NCBI GenBank assembly: GCA_020250005.1
Contig: JADCES010000035.1
Coordinates: forward strand, 1-55,688
DNA length: 55,688 nt
Reading direction: 5' to 3'
From: Roseomonas sp.
Lineage (GTDB): Bacteria; Pseudomonadota; Alphaproteobacteria; Acetobacterales; Acetobacteraceae
The position numbers and the translations under genes are program-made. Positions 1-9,970 of the stretch are shown here, piece by piece. The notes under the pieces were generated by a model. It was not told the DNA's origin. It ran no database searches and worked only from the letters and a program-made list of their open reading frames with translations. Each line of letters opens with the position of its first letter. Position 1 is the stretch's first letter.

Positions 1-1368
1 CACGCCGAAAGTCGGCAGCTTGTCATGGGAAAACTGCGCGACCTTATCTGTGAGGCGCCCGCGCAGCACATCAACCACATGCATCACGCCAAAGCGCTGG
101 CCGGTACGGAGCACGGCCGAGATCATTTTCTGCGCCGCGATGGTACCATCGAAAAGCCGAGGTGGCCGCAGGCAAATATCGCAATGCCCGCAGGCTTCGC
201 GTTCCGGTTCTTCCCCAAAACAACGCAGCAATAGCGCGCGGCGACAAGTGGCAGCCTCTGCAATACCCACCATGGCTTCAAGGCGGGCGCGTTCCACGCG
301 CTTTTGATCCTCATTAGCCGGGCTTTCAGCAATGCGGTGGCGGGCCAACGCAATATCGCCCGCGCCATAGAGCAATAATGCGCGCGCCGGCAGCCCATCG
401 CGCCCGGCGCGACCGATTTCCTGATACCAGCTTTCAGGTGAGCGCGGCAGATCGAGATGCGCAACCCAACGGAGATCAGGCCGATCTATCCCCATGCCGA
501 AGGCGATGGTCGCCGTCATCACCATTTCCTCACCGCGCGAAAAGCGCCGATGCGCTTCACGCTTGGCGCTGGCTTCCATGCCGGCATGGAAGGAAATCGC
601 TTCAATGCCATCATCACGGAGCCACGCTGCGGTGCTTTCGGTCTTGGCGCGGCTGCCGCAATAAATAATGCCGGTGCCACCCGCTTCACGGATCAGGGCG
701 CGGATCTGGTTGCGCTCATTCTCCCGCGGCGCGGCTTCGATCAGGATATTGGGGCGGTCGAAGGAAGCGCGAAAAACGGGGGCTTCCTGCAAGCCCAATT
801 GCAGGCGGATATCTTCCACCGTGCGCGGATCGGCGGTTGCGGTCAGTGCCACGCGCGGCACATGCGGAAAGCGCGCACCCAGGATGCCAAGGCCGCGATA
901 TTCCGGGCGGAAATGATGGCCCCATTGGCTGACGCAATGCGCCTCATCTACTGCGAACAGGGCGATGTCCAGGCCATCCAGCCGCGCCTGCATCGTCTCA
1001 AGCGTCAGGCGCTCGGGCGAGATATAAAGCAGCTTCAGCGCGCCATTGTGCAAATCGCGCAAGACCGCGCGTGCTTCATCGCCCGGCAGGTCGGAATGCA
1101 GCGCAGCGGCGGCGACACCCTGTTGGCGGAGCGCTGCCACCTGGTCTTCCATCAGCGCGATCAAGGGGGAGACAACAATGCCAATCCCAGGGCGGCAAAG
1201 GGCGGGTACCTGGAAACAGAGGCTCTTGCCGCCGCCGGTCGGCATCAGCACCAAGCCGGAACCACCTGCCGTCACGTGTCGGATGACTTCTTCCTGCCGG
1301 CCGCGAAAGGCGCCATAGCCGAAGACGCGGCGCAGGGTCTCACGCGGGGCGTCATGCATGGCATTCAT
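1..1368 (-). CDS. recQ: ATP-dependent DNA helicase RecQ (partial, runs off left edge)
   Basis: Minus-strand translation [122 protein letters not shown]: RecQ helicase motifs and Zn-binding cysteines. Absent from ORF track because it is cut by the window edge. Start 1368 or 1359. Confidence 0.95.
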   Translation of the reverse strand, partial: MNAMHDAPRETLRRVFGYGAFRGRQEEVIRHVTAGGSGLVLMPTGGGKSLCFQVPALCRPGIGIVVSPLIALMEDQVAALRQQGVAAAALHSDLPGDEARAVLRDLHNGALKLLYISPERLTLETMQARLDGLDIALFAVDEAHCVSQWGHHFRPEYRGLGILGARFPHVPRVALTATADPRTVEDIRLQLGLQEAPVFRASFDRPNILIEAAPRENERNQIRALIREAGGTGIIYCGSRAKTESTAAWLRDDGIEAISFHAGMEASAKREAHRRFSRGEEMVMTATIAFGMGIDRPDLRWVAHLDLPRSPESWYQEIGRAGRDGLPARALLLYGAGDIALARHRIAESPANEDQKRVERARLEAMVGIAEAATCRRALLLRCFGEEPEREACGHCDICLRPPRLFDGTIAAQKMISAVLRTGQRFGVMHVVDVLRGRLTDKVAQFSHDKLPTFGV

Positions 1369-1701
1369 GCGGGCGCGGCATTCAGCGGGCGGCGGCGCAT
1401 CGCAAAGGGCTCTCCGATTCGCGGTTTCCTTTAGGTCGCCTGCCCGGCGCGCCCCGTCAATTGTCCGGAAGGCGCGGGTCAGTGCTGCGAGACGTAAGGC
1501 ACGCGCAAAAAACTACCGTGATCCAGCGGGCTGGACCACGGCAGAATATAGGACTTGGCGCCAATTGGCAGTTGTGGCGCCGATGGGAGAGACTAAGTCG
1601 CCAAGAAAATCAGCGACGAGGGAAGAATAGCCGCGAAAGATTGCCGTTCGGTTTCGATAGCGCCGATTTCCCGCGCCTGCATTCTCCGCTAAACCCGGCC
1701 C

Positions 1702-2901
1702 ATGCCCAGCGCCGCCCCTAACCTCCCCCTCACCGGCCTCAAGCTCGTGGAGCTTGGCCATTACATCGCTGCCCCTTTCGCCACGCGCCTGCTGGCTGAT
1801 CTGGGCGCTGAGGTGATCAAGGTCGAACCCCCAGGCGGGGACCCGGTGCGCGGTTGGGGCAGCAATATCAATGGCAATGCCGTCTGGTTCAGCGTGCATG
1901 GGCGGAACAAGCTCAGCGTCACGCTTGATCTGAAAAAGCCCGATGATCGCGCGAAGCTGATGGCGCTGCTCCGCCGCGCCGATGGGCTGATTGAGAATTT
2001 CCGCGCGGGCTATCTGGAACGCGTGGGCCTGGGGCCGGAAGTATTGCATCAGGAAAACCCGCGCCTCGTGATCGGGCGAATCTCGGGCTATGGGCAGGAC
2101 GGCCCCTATAAGGACAAGCCCGCCTTTGGCGCGATTGGGGAAGCCATGGGGGGCTTGAGGCACCTCACGGGCCATCCCGGCGAACAGGGGCTGCCGCCGC
2201 CGCGCTGCGGGGTTTCCATCAGCGATGATCTGGCCGGGATTTACTGCGCGCTTGCCGTGGTTTCGGCCTGCTGGGCGGTGAAGGGTGACCCCAATGCCAA
2301 GGGCCGCGTGGTGGATGTGGATTTGGTGAGCAGCGTGTTTTCATTGATGGAAGGTATGCTGCCTGAATACGGGCTGTTCGGCTGGGTGCGTCAGCCGCAG
2401 GGTGCGGCCATCAAGACCGCGGCGCCCACCAACACCTACCCCTGCGCCGATGGCAAATGGCTCTGCGTGGCCGGCAATTCGGATTTGATCTTCCGCCGTC
2501 TGATGGCCGCGATTGGCCGCCCCGAATTGGCGGATGCGCCGCGCTTCGCCACCAATGGGCTGCGTTGTGACAATGTCGCCGAGCTTGATGCCGCCATCGC
2601 CGCCTGGACCCGCACCAAACCCGCCGCCGAGGCCGAGGCCATTCTGGAAGCGGCCGAAGTGCCGTGTTCCCGCCTATATGACATGGCCGATTGCGCCAAT
2701 GACCCGCATTTCCGCGAACGTGGTTGGGTGATGGAAGTGGCGGACCCTCTGCTGGGTCAGGTGCTGCACCCGGCCGCGCCCTTCCGCTTTGATGGTGTGG
2801 CGCCGCAGGATGTGGTGCGCTGGCCAGGCCCGGCGGCGGGCGCGCATAATGACCATGTATTCAAGGAACTTCTGGCCGAGGCGAAGGAGAAGCAGGCATG
2901 A
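1702..2901 (+). CDS. CaiB/BaiF family CoA transferase (class III)
   Basis: N-terminal PLTGLKLVELGHYIAAPFATRLLADLGAEVIKVEPPGGDPVR, SVTLDLKKPDDR, IENFRAGYLERVGLGPE, IGRISGYGQDGPYKDKPAF are CoA-transferase III family signatures. Confidence 0.95.
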   Translation: MPSAAPNLPLTGLKLVELGHYIAAPFATRLLADLGAEVIKVEPPGGDPVRGWGSNINGNAVWFSVHGRNKLSVTLDLKKPDDRAKLMALLRRADGLIENFRAGYLERVGLGPEVLHQENPRLVIGRISGYGQDGPYKDKPAFGAIGEAMGGLRHLTGHPGEQGLPPPRCGVSISDDLAGIYCALAVVSACWAVKGDPNAKGRVVDVDLVSSVFSLMEGMLPEYGLFGWVRQPQGAAIKTAAPTNTYPCADGKWLCVAGNSDLIFRRLMAAIGRPELADAPRFATNGLRCDNVAELDAAIAAWTRTKPAAEAEAILEAAEVPCSRLYDMADCANDPHFRERGWVMEVADPLLGQVLHPAAPFRFDGVAPQDVVRWPGPAAGAHNDHVFKELLAEAKEKQA

Positions 2902-3800
2902 CCGGCAAGGTGACCATCAGCGAAGTCGCCCCGCGTGACGGGATTCAGTCCATCACCGGCGATTTAGTGCCGACCGAGGTGAAAATCGCCCTGATCCAGG
3001 CGCTTTATGATGCCGGGCTTCGGCGGATGGAAATCGGTTCCTTCGTCTCGCCCAAGGCGATTCCGCAAATGGCGGATACCGCGGCGGTGCTGGCTTTCGC
3101 GAGGACCTTGTCGGGCTTGGAAAGCACCGTGCTGGTGCCCAATCGGCGCGGCTTTGATGCGGCGCTTGCCGGGGGCGCGGAACGGCTTGGCTTTTTCATG
3201 TCGGCGACGGCGGGGCACAACAAGGCCAATCTGAACCGCACGCGGGAAGAAAGCTTCGCGGAATTGGCGTCATTGGTGCGCGATACGCCGAAGGGCACGC
3301 TGATCCGCTTCAACCTGTCTTGCGTGTTCCATTGCCCCTTTGATGGCCTGGTGGAAGATGCGGAAGCGCTGGATTGGGTGGAACGCATTGTGGCGCTTGA
3401 TCCAGCCATGGAAATCGCTTTGGCCGATACCACCGGCAATGCCAGCCCCGATCAGGTGCGGCGGATTTTTGAGAAAGCCCAGGCAGCCTGGGGCCATCGC
3501 TTCGCCTTCCATGGCCATGACACTTACGGCATGGGGGTGGCGAATGTGGCCGCGGCCTATGCTGCCGGCTGCCGCGTGATTGATAGTGCGGCGGGTGGCA
3601 TTGGCGGCTGCCCCTTTGCGCCTGGCGCCACCGGCAATGTGGCGACGGAAGATGTGGTTTGGATGTTCCGCCGCATGGGGGTTGAAACCGGTGTCACCTG
3701 GAACAGCCTTTTGGCGGCGGCGGATATGGCCGCTTCCATCAAGGGCGCCATTCCTGGCGGGCGGATGCGCGGCGTGCGCGCGGCGCGCCTTGCGGCCTGA
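2898..3800 (+). CDS. mvaB: Hydroxymethylglutaryl-CoA lyase
   Basis: EVAPRDGIQS, IEIGSFVSPKAIPQMADT, ADTTGNASPDQV, FHGHDTYGMGVAN, GGIGGCPFAPGATGNVATEDVVWMFRRMG; 4-bp overlap with upstream CoA transferase. Confidence 0.95.
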   Translation: MTGKVTISEVAPRDGIQSITGDLVPTEVKIALIQALYDAGLRRMEIGSFVSPKAIPQMADTAAVLAFARTLSGLESTVLVPNRRGFDAALAGGAERLGFFMSATAGHNKANLNRTREESFAELASLVRDTPKGTLIRFNLSCVFHCPFDGLVEDAEALDWVERIVALDPAMEIALADTTGNASPDQVRRIFEKAQAAWGHRFAFHGHDTYGMGVANVAAAYAAGCRVIDSAAGGIGGCPFAPGATGNVATEDVVWMFRRMGVETGVTWNSLLAAADMAASIKGAIPGGRMRGVRAARLAA

Positions 3801-3811
3801 AGCGGGGGCAT

Positions 3812-3856
3812 CGGCCGCGCCAAATCACGGCGCGGCCGGAATTCTTCCATTTTTCG
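3812..3856 (+). terminator. Putative Rho-independent terminator after mvaB
   Basis: Perfect 10-bp stem CGGCCGCGCC/GGCGCGGCCG with 7-nt loop, followed by T-rich cttccatttttcggacgttttt. Confidence 0.55.
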
Positions 3857-3920
3857 GACGTTTTTGCGGGCCTTAATCATCCTATCTGATGATCCTGTTC
3901 AAGCGTGGCGGAGTTGGCGC

Positions 3921-4070
3921 ATGTCCGATAGCGAAATGGCCCGGAAATTGGCCGAGCTTGACCGGCTGTTGAATGACCCGGAAACCCGCATGGATGCCGG
4001 GCGGGTTTGGGTATTGGCGCAGGAATTGAAAGCGCCTTTCGCGAGGGCGGGCGCTTCGCGGCCCGGTTGA
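3921..4070 (+). CDS. Small hypothetical protein (MSDSEMARKLAELDRLLNDPETRMDAGRVWVLAQEL...)
   Basis: Internal ATG of ORF 3864..4070; acidic/helical composition looks coding, no named family recognised. Confidence 0.45.
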   Translation: MSDSEMARKLAELDRLLNDPETRMDAGRVWVLAQELKAPFARAGASRPG

Positions 4071-4314
4071 AGCGCGCGCGATCAGTCCTGCGGCACGCGC
4101 GGCAGTTCCTTCGCTGACTCAAACCAAGCCTGCACTGCGCAGCTTGTCGCCCATGACCGTGCCTATGCATTCCATGGCTTCGGTCTTGGAACTCCTGTTT
4201 TGCTCCTGCCTGAGTCGCCAAAGGCACGATAATGCTATGGAGCCTTTCAGTCGTGCTCTCTGGTTTCAGCAAGCTCTCTGATTCTATAATCACGCCAATG
4301 AATTAGGAAAGGTC

Positions 4315-4545
4315 ATGTCGCGGCACTTGACGAAGCGTTCTTTTCGACTCGCCGGCCACGCAACTTCGGTCGCGCTGGAGGGTGCCTTCTGGGCCGAATT
4401 GGAAGCGCTTGCGAAACAACAAGGCCTAAGCCTGGCAGTGCTGGTGGCGGAGGTGGATGCGGCGCGGGCCGATCAAAGCCTGCCACTCGCGAGCGCGCTA
4501 CGCCTTGCGGCGCTGGCGCATGCTCGTGGGCGAGATGGTACGTGA
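4315..4545 (+). CDS. Ribbon-helix-helix domain protein
   Basis: MSRHLTKRSFRLAGHATSVALEGAFWAELEALAKQQGLSLAVLVAEVDAARADQSLPLASALRLAAL resembles the alphaproteobacterial RHH_4-type family (HxTSvaLE..FW..L..iA...). Confidence 0.8.
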   Translation: MSRHLTKRSFRLAGHATSVALEGAFWAELEALAKQQGLSLAVLVAEVDAARADQSLPLASALRLAALAHARGRDGT

Positions 4546-4697
4546 TGGGGTGGATTCGCCGCTTCTTTGACCAGGAAAGCAGATTCCGCGATGCGTTGGG
4601 CGTGCCAATACAGGCCGCAACCCATGACAAGGCCTTGCTTGGATTGACAGAAGCCCAGGCCGAATGCGACTTTCCTTGCAATATCTGCCGGAGTTAA
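4545..4697 (+). CDS. 50-aa small protein with C-terminal CX4CX2C motif
   Basis: Start ATG overlaps the RHH stop (TGATG). Translation MGWIRRFFDQESRFRDALGVPIQAATHDKALLGLTEAQAECDFPCNICRS*. Below the ORF-track length cutoff. Confidence 0.5.
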   Translation: MGWIRRFFDQESRFRDALGVPIQAATHDKALLGLTEAQAECDFPCNICRS

Positions 4698-4701
4698 CGC
4701 C

Positions 4702-6312
4702 ATGAACACTCAATTCTCGAAGCGCGCCCTTTTCACCGCCGGCGCCGCTGGCCTTGCCGCTGCGGCCCTGCCTGGCATGCGCCAGGCGGCCGCGCAGCAA
4801 ACGCCGCGTAATGCCCTGGTGATCGCCGCGCAGATCGATGACCTTGTCGCACTCGACCCGCATCACTCCTTCGAAGTCACCGGCAGCGATCTGCTGAAGA
4901 ATGTCTATGATCAGCTTTTCATCATTGATGATTCAAAGCCCAGCGCCGAATTGCTGCCGGGGCTTGCGGAAAGCTTCACGATTTCCGCCGATGGCAAGAC
5001 CTTCACTTTCCGCATTCGCCAAGGCGTGCGCTTTCATTCCGGCAATCCGCTGACGGCTGAAGATGTGGCGTTTTCACTGCGCCGGCCGCTGCAGATCAAT
5101 CGCACGCCGGCCTTCATGTATCGTTCGGTCGGGCTGACCGCGGATAACGTTGAACAGACCGTGCGGCAGACTGGCGATTTTGAAGTGCAGGTCACCTTCA
5201 ATGAAGCCTATGCGCCAACGCTTATCCAAAACCTGTTCACGGCAACCATTGCGTCAGTGCTGGACAGCAAGCTTGTGCTGCAAAACGCCGGGGAGGATCG
5301 CGGCAATACCTGGCTAAATCGCAATTCAGCGGGTTCTGGCGCCTTTCGCCTGACGCGGTATCAACCCAATGAAAACTATACGCTGGATCGCAACGATAGC
5401 TGGTGGCGTGGCCGGGCCAATATGCAGCGTGTGATCGTGCGCCACGTGCCGGAAGCCGCCACTCAGCGCCTGCTGCTGGAACGCGGTGATGTGGATGTGG
5501 CGCGCAACCTGACGCCCACGGATATCGCCGCGTTGCGTGGCCGGCCGGGCATCACCATCCAGGAATTTCCGCGCGGCACCATCCAGTATTTCAGCGCGAA
5601 TCTGGGGGACCCGATCCTGTCCAATCCGCGCGTCATCGAAGCGCTGAAGCATCTGGTGGATTATGATGCGATTGCGAATAACCTGTTGCCGGGCCAGGTG
5701 TTTCCACATCAATCCTTCATTCCGCGCGCCATCCTGGGTGAGGTGAATGAACGCCCCTGGCGCTTTGACCCGACGCGCGCGCGCGCCTTGCTTGCCGAAG
5801 CCGGGCATCCCAATGGCATTCGCCTGACCATGGATACGGCGAATACCTTTCCATCCCTTGATGTCGCGCAGGCCTTGCAGGCAAGCTTCGCCCGCGGCGG
5901 CGTGACGCTTGAAGTGCTGCCTGCAACCGGCGCGCAGGTGCTGGCCAAATTCCGTGCGCGCAACCATCAGCTTTTCATCGGCATTTGGGGCCTGGGCTAT
6001 CCTGATCCGCACTACAATGCCGATAGCTTCGCGCATAACCCGCCCGGGGCGAATAATCCGGGTAAGCTTACTTGGCGCAATAACTGGAATATTCCAGAAC
6101 TGACTGCGCGGACGGAAGCGGCGATGCGAGAGCGGGATCAGAATGCGCGTGCGGCGATCTATCGGCAGATCCAGGCGGAATTCATGGGTACTTCCCCCTT
6201 CGCGGTATTTGCGCAGCAGCAGGTGCAGGTGGCGGTACGCAGCAACCTGACTGGCTATGCCGCAAGCTCACCTGGGCTTTCGGCAATTCTTTGGCGCGCG
6301 ACCAAGGGATAA
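4702..6312 (+). CDS. ABC transporter substrate-binding protein, SBP family 5 (peptide/nickel/opine type)
   Basis: Signal peptide then DLVALDPHHSFEVTGSDLLKNVYDQLF..LLPGLAESFTISADGKTFTFRIRQGVRFHSGNPLTAEDVAFSLRR: SBP_bac_5 signature. Confidence 0.93.
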   Translation: MNTQFSKRALFTAGAAGLAAAALPGMRQAAAQQTPRNALVIAAQIDDLVALDPHHSFEVTGSDLLKNVYDQLFIIDDSKPSAELLPGLAESFTISADGKTFTFRIRQGVRFHSGNPLTAEDVAFSLRRPLQINRTPAFMYRSVGLTADNVEQTVRQTGDFEVQVTFNEAYAPTLIQNLFTATIASVLDSKLVLQNAGEDRGNTWLNRNSAGSGAFRLTRYQPNENYTLDRNDSWWRGRANMQRVIVRHVPEAATQRLLLERGDVDVARNLTPTDIAALRGRPGITIQEFPRGTIQYFSANLGDPILSNPRVIEALKHLVDYDAIANNLLPGQVFPHQSFIPRAILGEVNERPWRFDPTRARALLAEAGHPNGIRLTMDTANTFPSLDVAQALQASFARGGVTLEVLPATGAQVLAKFRARNHQLFIGIWGLGYPDPHYNADSFAHNPPGANNPGKLTWRNNWNIPELTARTEAAMRERDQNARAAIYRQIQAEFMGTSPFAVFAQQQVQVAVRSNLTGYAASSPGLSAILWRATKG

Positions 6313-6313
6313 G

Positions 6314-7333
6314 GTGAAGGCGAGTATTGCCCTGCGCCAAAGCTCAGGCTTCCTGTTTCAGGTTGCGCTGACGCTGCTTGGATTGCTGGCGGTCACTTTC
6401 TTCATCGGGCGCGTGGTGCCGATTGATCCTGTACTCGCCGTGGTTGGCGATCAGGCGCCGCGCGATGTCTATGAAGCAGTGAAACGAGAGCTTGGGCTCG
6501 ACCAACCTCTTTGGTGGCAATTCTGGGTCTATGTGCAGAAAATGGCTGCGGGCGATTTCGGCCAATCGCTGGTGACCAATCGTCCGGTGATTGAAGATAT
6601 CAAGCGCGTCTTTCCAGCGACATTGGAACTCGCCACCTTTGCCACCATCATCGGTGTGGCGCTTGGCGTGCCCATGGGCATTGCGGGCGCCGTTTGGCAG
6701 GATCGCTGGCCGGATCAGCTGGTGCGCGTTGTCGGGCTTGTTGGCTATTCCGTGCCGATTTTTTGGCTTGGCATTATCGGCTTACTGGTATTTTACGGCA
6801 TTCTCGGCTGGGTGCAGGGACCCGGGAGGCTTGGCGTATTTTTTGAGGATATGGTGCCGGTCGTCACCGGCGTGATCCTGATTGATGCGGCGATTGCGCG
6901 GGAGTGGGAGGTATTCTGGAACGCCTTCGGCCATGTTGTGCTGCCTTCGGCCGTGCTGGGCTATTTCTCCATCGCTTATATCGCGCGCATGACGCGCAGC
7001 TTCATGCTGGAACAGCTCAATCAGGAGTATATCATCACCGCGCGCGCCAAGGGCGTGTCAGAGGTACGCATCATCTGGGTGCATGCCTTGCGCAATGTCT
7101 CGGTCCCGCTGGTGACCGTGATTGCGCTTTCCTATGCGCGGCTGCTGGAAGGGGCGGTGCTGACCGAAACGGTCTTTGCCTGGCCCGGGCTTGGCCGCTA
7201 CCTGACAACAGCGCTGCTGGCTGCCGATATGAATGCGGTGCTGGGGGCCACGATTGTCGTTGGGCTGATCTTTGTCGGCATCAATCTATTGTCTGATCTG
7301 CTCTATCGTTTGCTGGACCCGCGCGCGAAATGA
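6314..7333 (+). CDS. ABC transporter permease (DppB/OppB-like)
   Basis: GTG start proposed inside ORF 6257..7333; VALTLLGLLAVTFFIGRVVPIDPVLAVVGDQAP...YIITARAKGVSEVRIIWVHALRNVSVPLVTVIAL..LTETVFAWPGLGRYL: BPD permease EAA-loop. Confidence 0.93.
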   Translation: MKASIALRQSSGFLFQVALTLLGLLAVTFFIGRVVPIDPVLAVVGDQAPRDVYEAVKRELGLDQPLWWQFWVYVQKMAAGDFGQSLVTNRPVIEDIKRVFPATLELATFATIIGVALGVPMGIAGAVWQDRWPDQLVRVVGLVGYSVPIFWLGIIGLLVFYGILGWVQGPGRLGVFFEDMVPVVTGVILIDAAIAREWEVFWNAFGHVVLPSAVLGYFSIAYIARMTRSFMLEQLNQEYIITARAKGVSEVRIIWVHALRNVSVPLVTVIALSYARLLEGAVLTETVFAWPGLGRYLTTALLAADMNAVLGATIVVGLIFVGINLLSDLLYRLLDPRAK

Positions 7334-8247
7334 GCGAACACGCCGAACAAGGCTGGCGCGCCCGGCTGCTTTCTGAAACGCCACGCTCCCGCCGCGAGGC
7401 GAAGCTCGGTCAGGCTTATCGCGGCTGGCTGCAATTCCGGCAAAACCGCCTCGCATTGCTCGGGCTTGCGATTGTAGTTGCGCTTATCGTGATTGCGGTG
7501 CTGGCGCCCTGGATTGCGCCGCATCATCCGCATGAGCAGAATCTGGCGCAACGATTACTGCCGCCCGGTACGGGCGCGCATCTGCTGGGCACGGATGAAT
7601 TTGGGCGCGATATCCTTTCGCGCATCATCTATGGCGCGCGCGTGACGCTTTACATTGTGGTGCTGGTCGCCCTGATTGCCGCGCCGATTGGGCTGATTGT
7701 CGGCACCGCAGCGGGCTATCTGGGCGGCTGGCTGGATGCCGCGCTGATGCGCATTACCGATGTGTTCCTTTCCTTCCCAAGCCTTATTCTGGCACTCGCC
7801 TTTGTCGCGGCTTTGGGGCCGGGGATTGAAAACGCGGTCATTGCCATCGCGCTGACGTCATGGCCGCCCTATGCACGCATCGCGCGGGCCGAGACGATGA
7901 CCATTCGCAATAGTGATTTCATCGCGGTGGCGCGCATCCAGGGGGCGGGAACCGGGCGCATCCTGTTCCGGCATGTCATGCCGCTTTGTGTTTCTTCGCT
8001 CACGGTGCGCGTAACACTTGATATGGCGGGCATTATCCTGACCGCGGCTGGGCTTGGCTTTCTGGGGCTGGGCGCTCAGCCGCCCATGGCGGAATGGGGG
8101 GCCATGGTTTCTTCAGGGCGTCGCTATATTCTGGATCAATGGTGGGTCGCGACCATTCCGGGGCTTGCGATTTTCATCGTGAGCCTTGCCTTCAATCTTC
8201 TGGGCGATGGGCTGCGCGATGTGCTCGATCCAAGGCAGAAGAAATGA
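7330..8247 (+). CDS. ABC transporter permease (DppC/OppC-like)
   Basis: HLLGTDEFGRDILSRIIYGARVTL..SDFIAVARIQGAGTGRILFRHVMPLCVSSLTVRVTLDMAGIILTAAGLGFLGLGAQPPMAEWG. Confidence 0.93.
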   Translation: MSEHAEQGWRARLLSETPRSRREAKLGQAYRGWLQFRQNRLALLGLAIVVALIVIAVLAPWIAPHHPHEQNLAQRLLPPGTGAHLLGTDEFGRDILSRIIYGARVTLYIVVLVALIAAPIGLIVGTAAGYLGGWLDAALMRITDVFLSFPSLILALAFVAALGPGIENAVIAIALTSWPPYARIARAETMTIRNSDFIAVARIQGAGTGRILFRHVMPLCVSSLTVRVTLDMAGIILTAAGLGFLGLGAQPPMAEWGAMVSSGRRYILDQWWVATIPGLAIFIVSLAFNLLGDGLRDVLDPRQKK

Positions 8248-9080
8248 AGCCGCTGCTGGAAGTGGAGGATTTGCGGGTCAGCTTCGCCACGCCAACCGGG
8301 CGGTTTGAAGCCGTGCGCGGCGTATCCTTCAGCCTTGGGCGCGAAAGGCTTGGCATTGTGGGCGAATCCGGTTCGGGCAAGTCACTCACGGGCCGCGCCA
8401 TCATGCGCCTGCTGCCGGCCGCGGCGCGGATGGAAGCGCGCAAGCTGCATTTTGATAGGATTGATCTGCTGAATGCTTCCGCCCGCCAATTGCGCAGCAT
8501 TCGTGGCGCGCGCATTTCGCTTGTGCTGCAGGATCCGAAATACTCGCTTAATCCTGTCATGACAGTCGGGCAGCAGATTGCGGAAGCGGCGCGCATCCAT
8601 GGCGGGGTTTCCGCGCGTGAGGCGCGGCGCAAGGCGCTGGAGATGCTGGAAGCGGTGCGTATCCGCGATCCGGAGCGCGTGATGCGGCTTTACCCGCATG
8701 AGGTTTCAGGCGGCATGGGCCAGCGCATCATGATTGCGATGATGCTGGTGCCGGAACCCGATTTGCTGATTGCCGATGAACCGACCAGCGCGCTTGATGT
8801 CACGGTGCAGATGCAGGTTCTGGCCATTCTGGATGATCTTGTGGCCAAGCGCGGCATGGGGCTGATTTTCATCAGCCATGATCTTGATCTGGTCGGCAGT
8901 TTCTGTGATCGGGTTCTGGTCATGTATGCCGGCCGCGTCTTGGAAGAACGCGCCGCACGTGATCTTGCTGCTGCGACGCATCCCTATACGCAAGGCCTGC
9001 TGCGCAGCCTGCCGCGCATTGCCGATGACCGCGCGGAATTGCCGACCCTGTCGCGCGACCCGGCCTGGCTGGAAGACTAA
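8244..9080 (+). CDS. ABC transporter ATP-binding protein (DppD-like)
   Basis: ATG at 8244 overlaps upstream stop. Walker A GESGSGKS, signature SGGMGQRIMIAMML, Walker B LLIADEPTSALDVT. Confidence 0.93.
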   Translation: MKPLLEVEDLRVSFATPTGRFEAVRGVSFSLGRERLGIVGESGSGKSLTGRAIMRLLPAAARMEARKLHFDRIDLLNASARQLRSIRGARISLVLQDPKYSLNPVMTVGQQIAEAARIHGGVSAREARRKALEMLEAVRIRDPERVMRLYPHEVSGGMGQRIMIAMMLVPEPDLLIADEPTSALDVTVQMQVLAILDDLVAKRGMGLIFISHDLDLVGSFCDRVLVMYAGRVLEERAARDLAAATHPYTQGLLRSLPRIADDRAELPTLSRDPAWLED

Positions 9081-9083
9081 GCT

Positions 9084-9857
9084 ATGATCACCATCCGCGA
9101 TCTGGTGGTGAGCTTCGGGCAGGGCCGCGATGCGGTGCATGCAGTGCGCGGCATTTCCTTTGCTGTGGCTGAAGGCGAAAGCTTCGGCCTGGTCGGCGAA
9201 AGCGGCAGCGGCAAATCCACCGTGCTCCGCGCCTTGGCCGGGCTCAATCGCAATTGGACGGGTGGGGCGAGCATCAATGGCCTTGATGTCGCGCAGCGTG
9301 ATGCGCGCCTACCGCGCCTGGTGCAAATGGTATTTCAGGATCCTTACGCTTCGCTCCATCCGCGCCATACGGTTGATCGCACCCTGTCCGAGCCGCTGGA
9401 AATCCACTGCATTAGCGATGTCGCCGCGCGGGTCGAAAAGGCCCTGGCCGATGTTGGGCTTGGGGCCAATTTTCGCTTCCGCTATCCCAATCAGCTTTCC
9501 GGCGGGCAACGCCAGCGCGTGGCCATTGCGCGCGCGCTGATGCTGGAACCGAAGGTGCTGCTTCTGGATGAACCAACCAGCGCGCTTGATGTCAGCGTGC
9601 AGGCGGAAATCCTGAACCTGCTGCGCGGGCTGCGCACGGCGCAGCGCCTGACCATGATTCTGGTGAGCCATAATCTGGCGGTGGTGGCGCATATGTGCGA
9701 CCGGCTGGCGGTGATGAATCGCGGCCTGATCGTGGAGGAAATGGATATCGCGACCCTTCGCCGTGAAGACCCGCAACAGGCCTATACGCGCCAGCTTTTG
9801 CTGGCTTCCAAGGGTTATGACCGGGAAGCCGCGGCGCGGCTGGTGACCTATGATTGA
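9084..9857 (+). CDS. ABC transporter ATP-binding protein (DppF-like)
   Basis: [53 protein letters not shown]. Confidence 0.93.
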   Translation: MITIRDLVVSFGQGRDAVHAVRGISFAVAEGESFGLVGESGSGKSTVLRALAGLNRNWTGGASINGLDVAQRDARLPRLVQMVFQDPYASLHPRHTVDRTLSEPLEIHCISDVAARVEKALADVGLGANFRFRYPNQLSGGQRQRVAIARALMLEPKVLLLDEPTSALDVSVQAEILNLLRGLRTAQRLTMILVSHNLAVVAHMCDRLAVMNRGLIVEEMDIATLRREDPQQAYTRQLLLASKGYDREAAARLVTYD

Positions 9858-9970
9858 CCAGCGGGGGCGCTGAAGGCGGGGCCGCCAGGGCGGAAAATCG
9901 CGCCCGGGGACTGTCCCAATGCCGCCAGCGGGCCTAGCCTTTTGCGCATGGCAGGCAGAGGCTGCGAATC

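Noticed and set aside
457-1434. 325-aa plus-strand ORF at left edge
   Set aside because: Antisense shadow of recQ, whose minus-strand frame shows all RecQ motifs.
1513-2175. 220-aa minus-strand ORF
   Set aside because: Antisense of the CaiB/BaiF CoA transferase; no domain.
5326-6036. 236-aa minus-strand ORF
   Set aside because: Antisense of a well-supported SBP family 5 gene.
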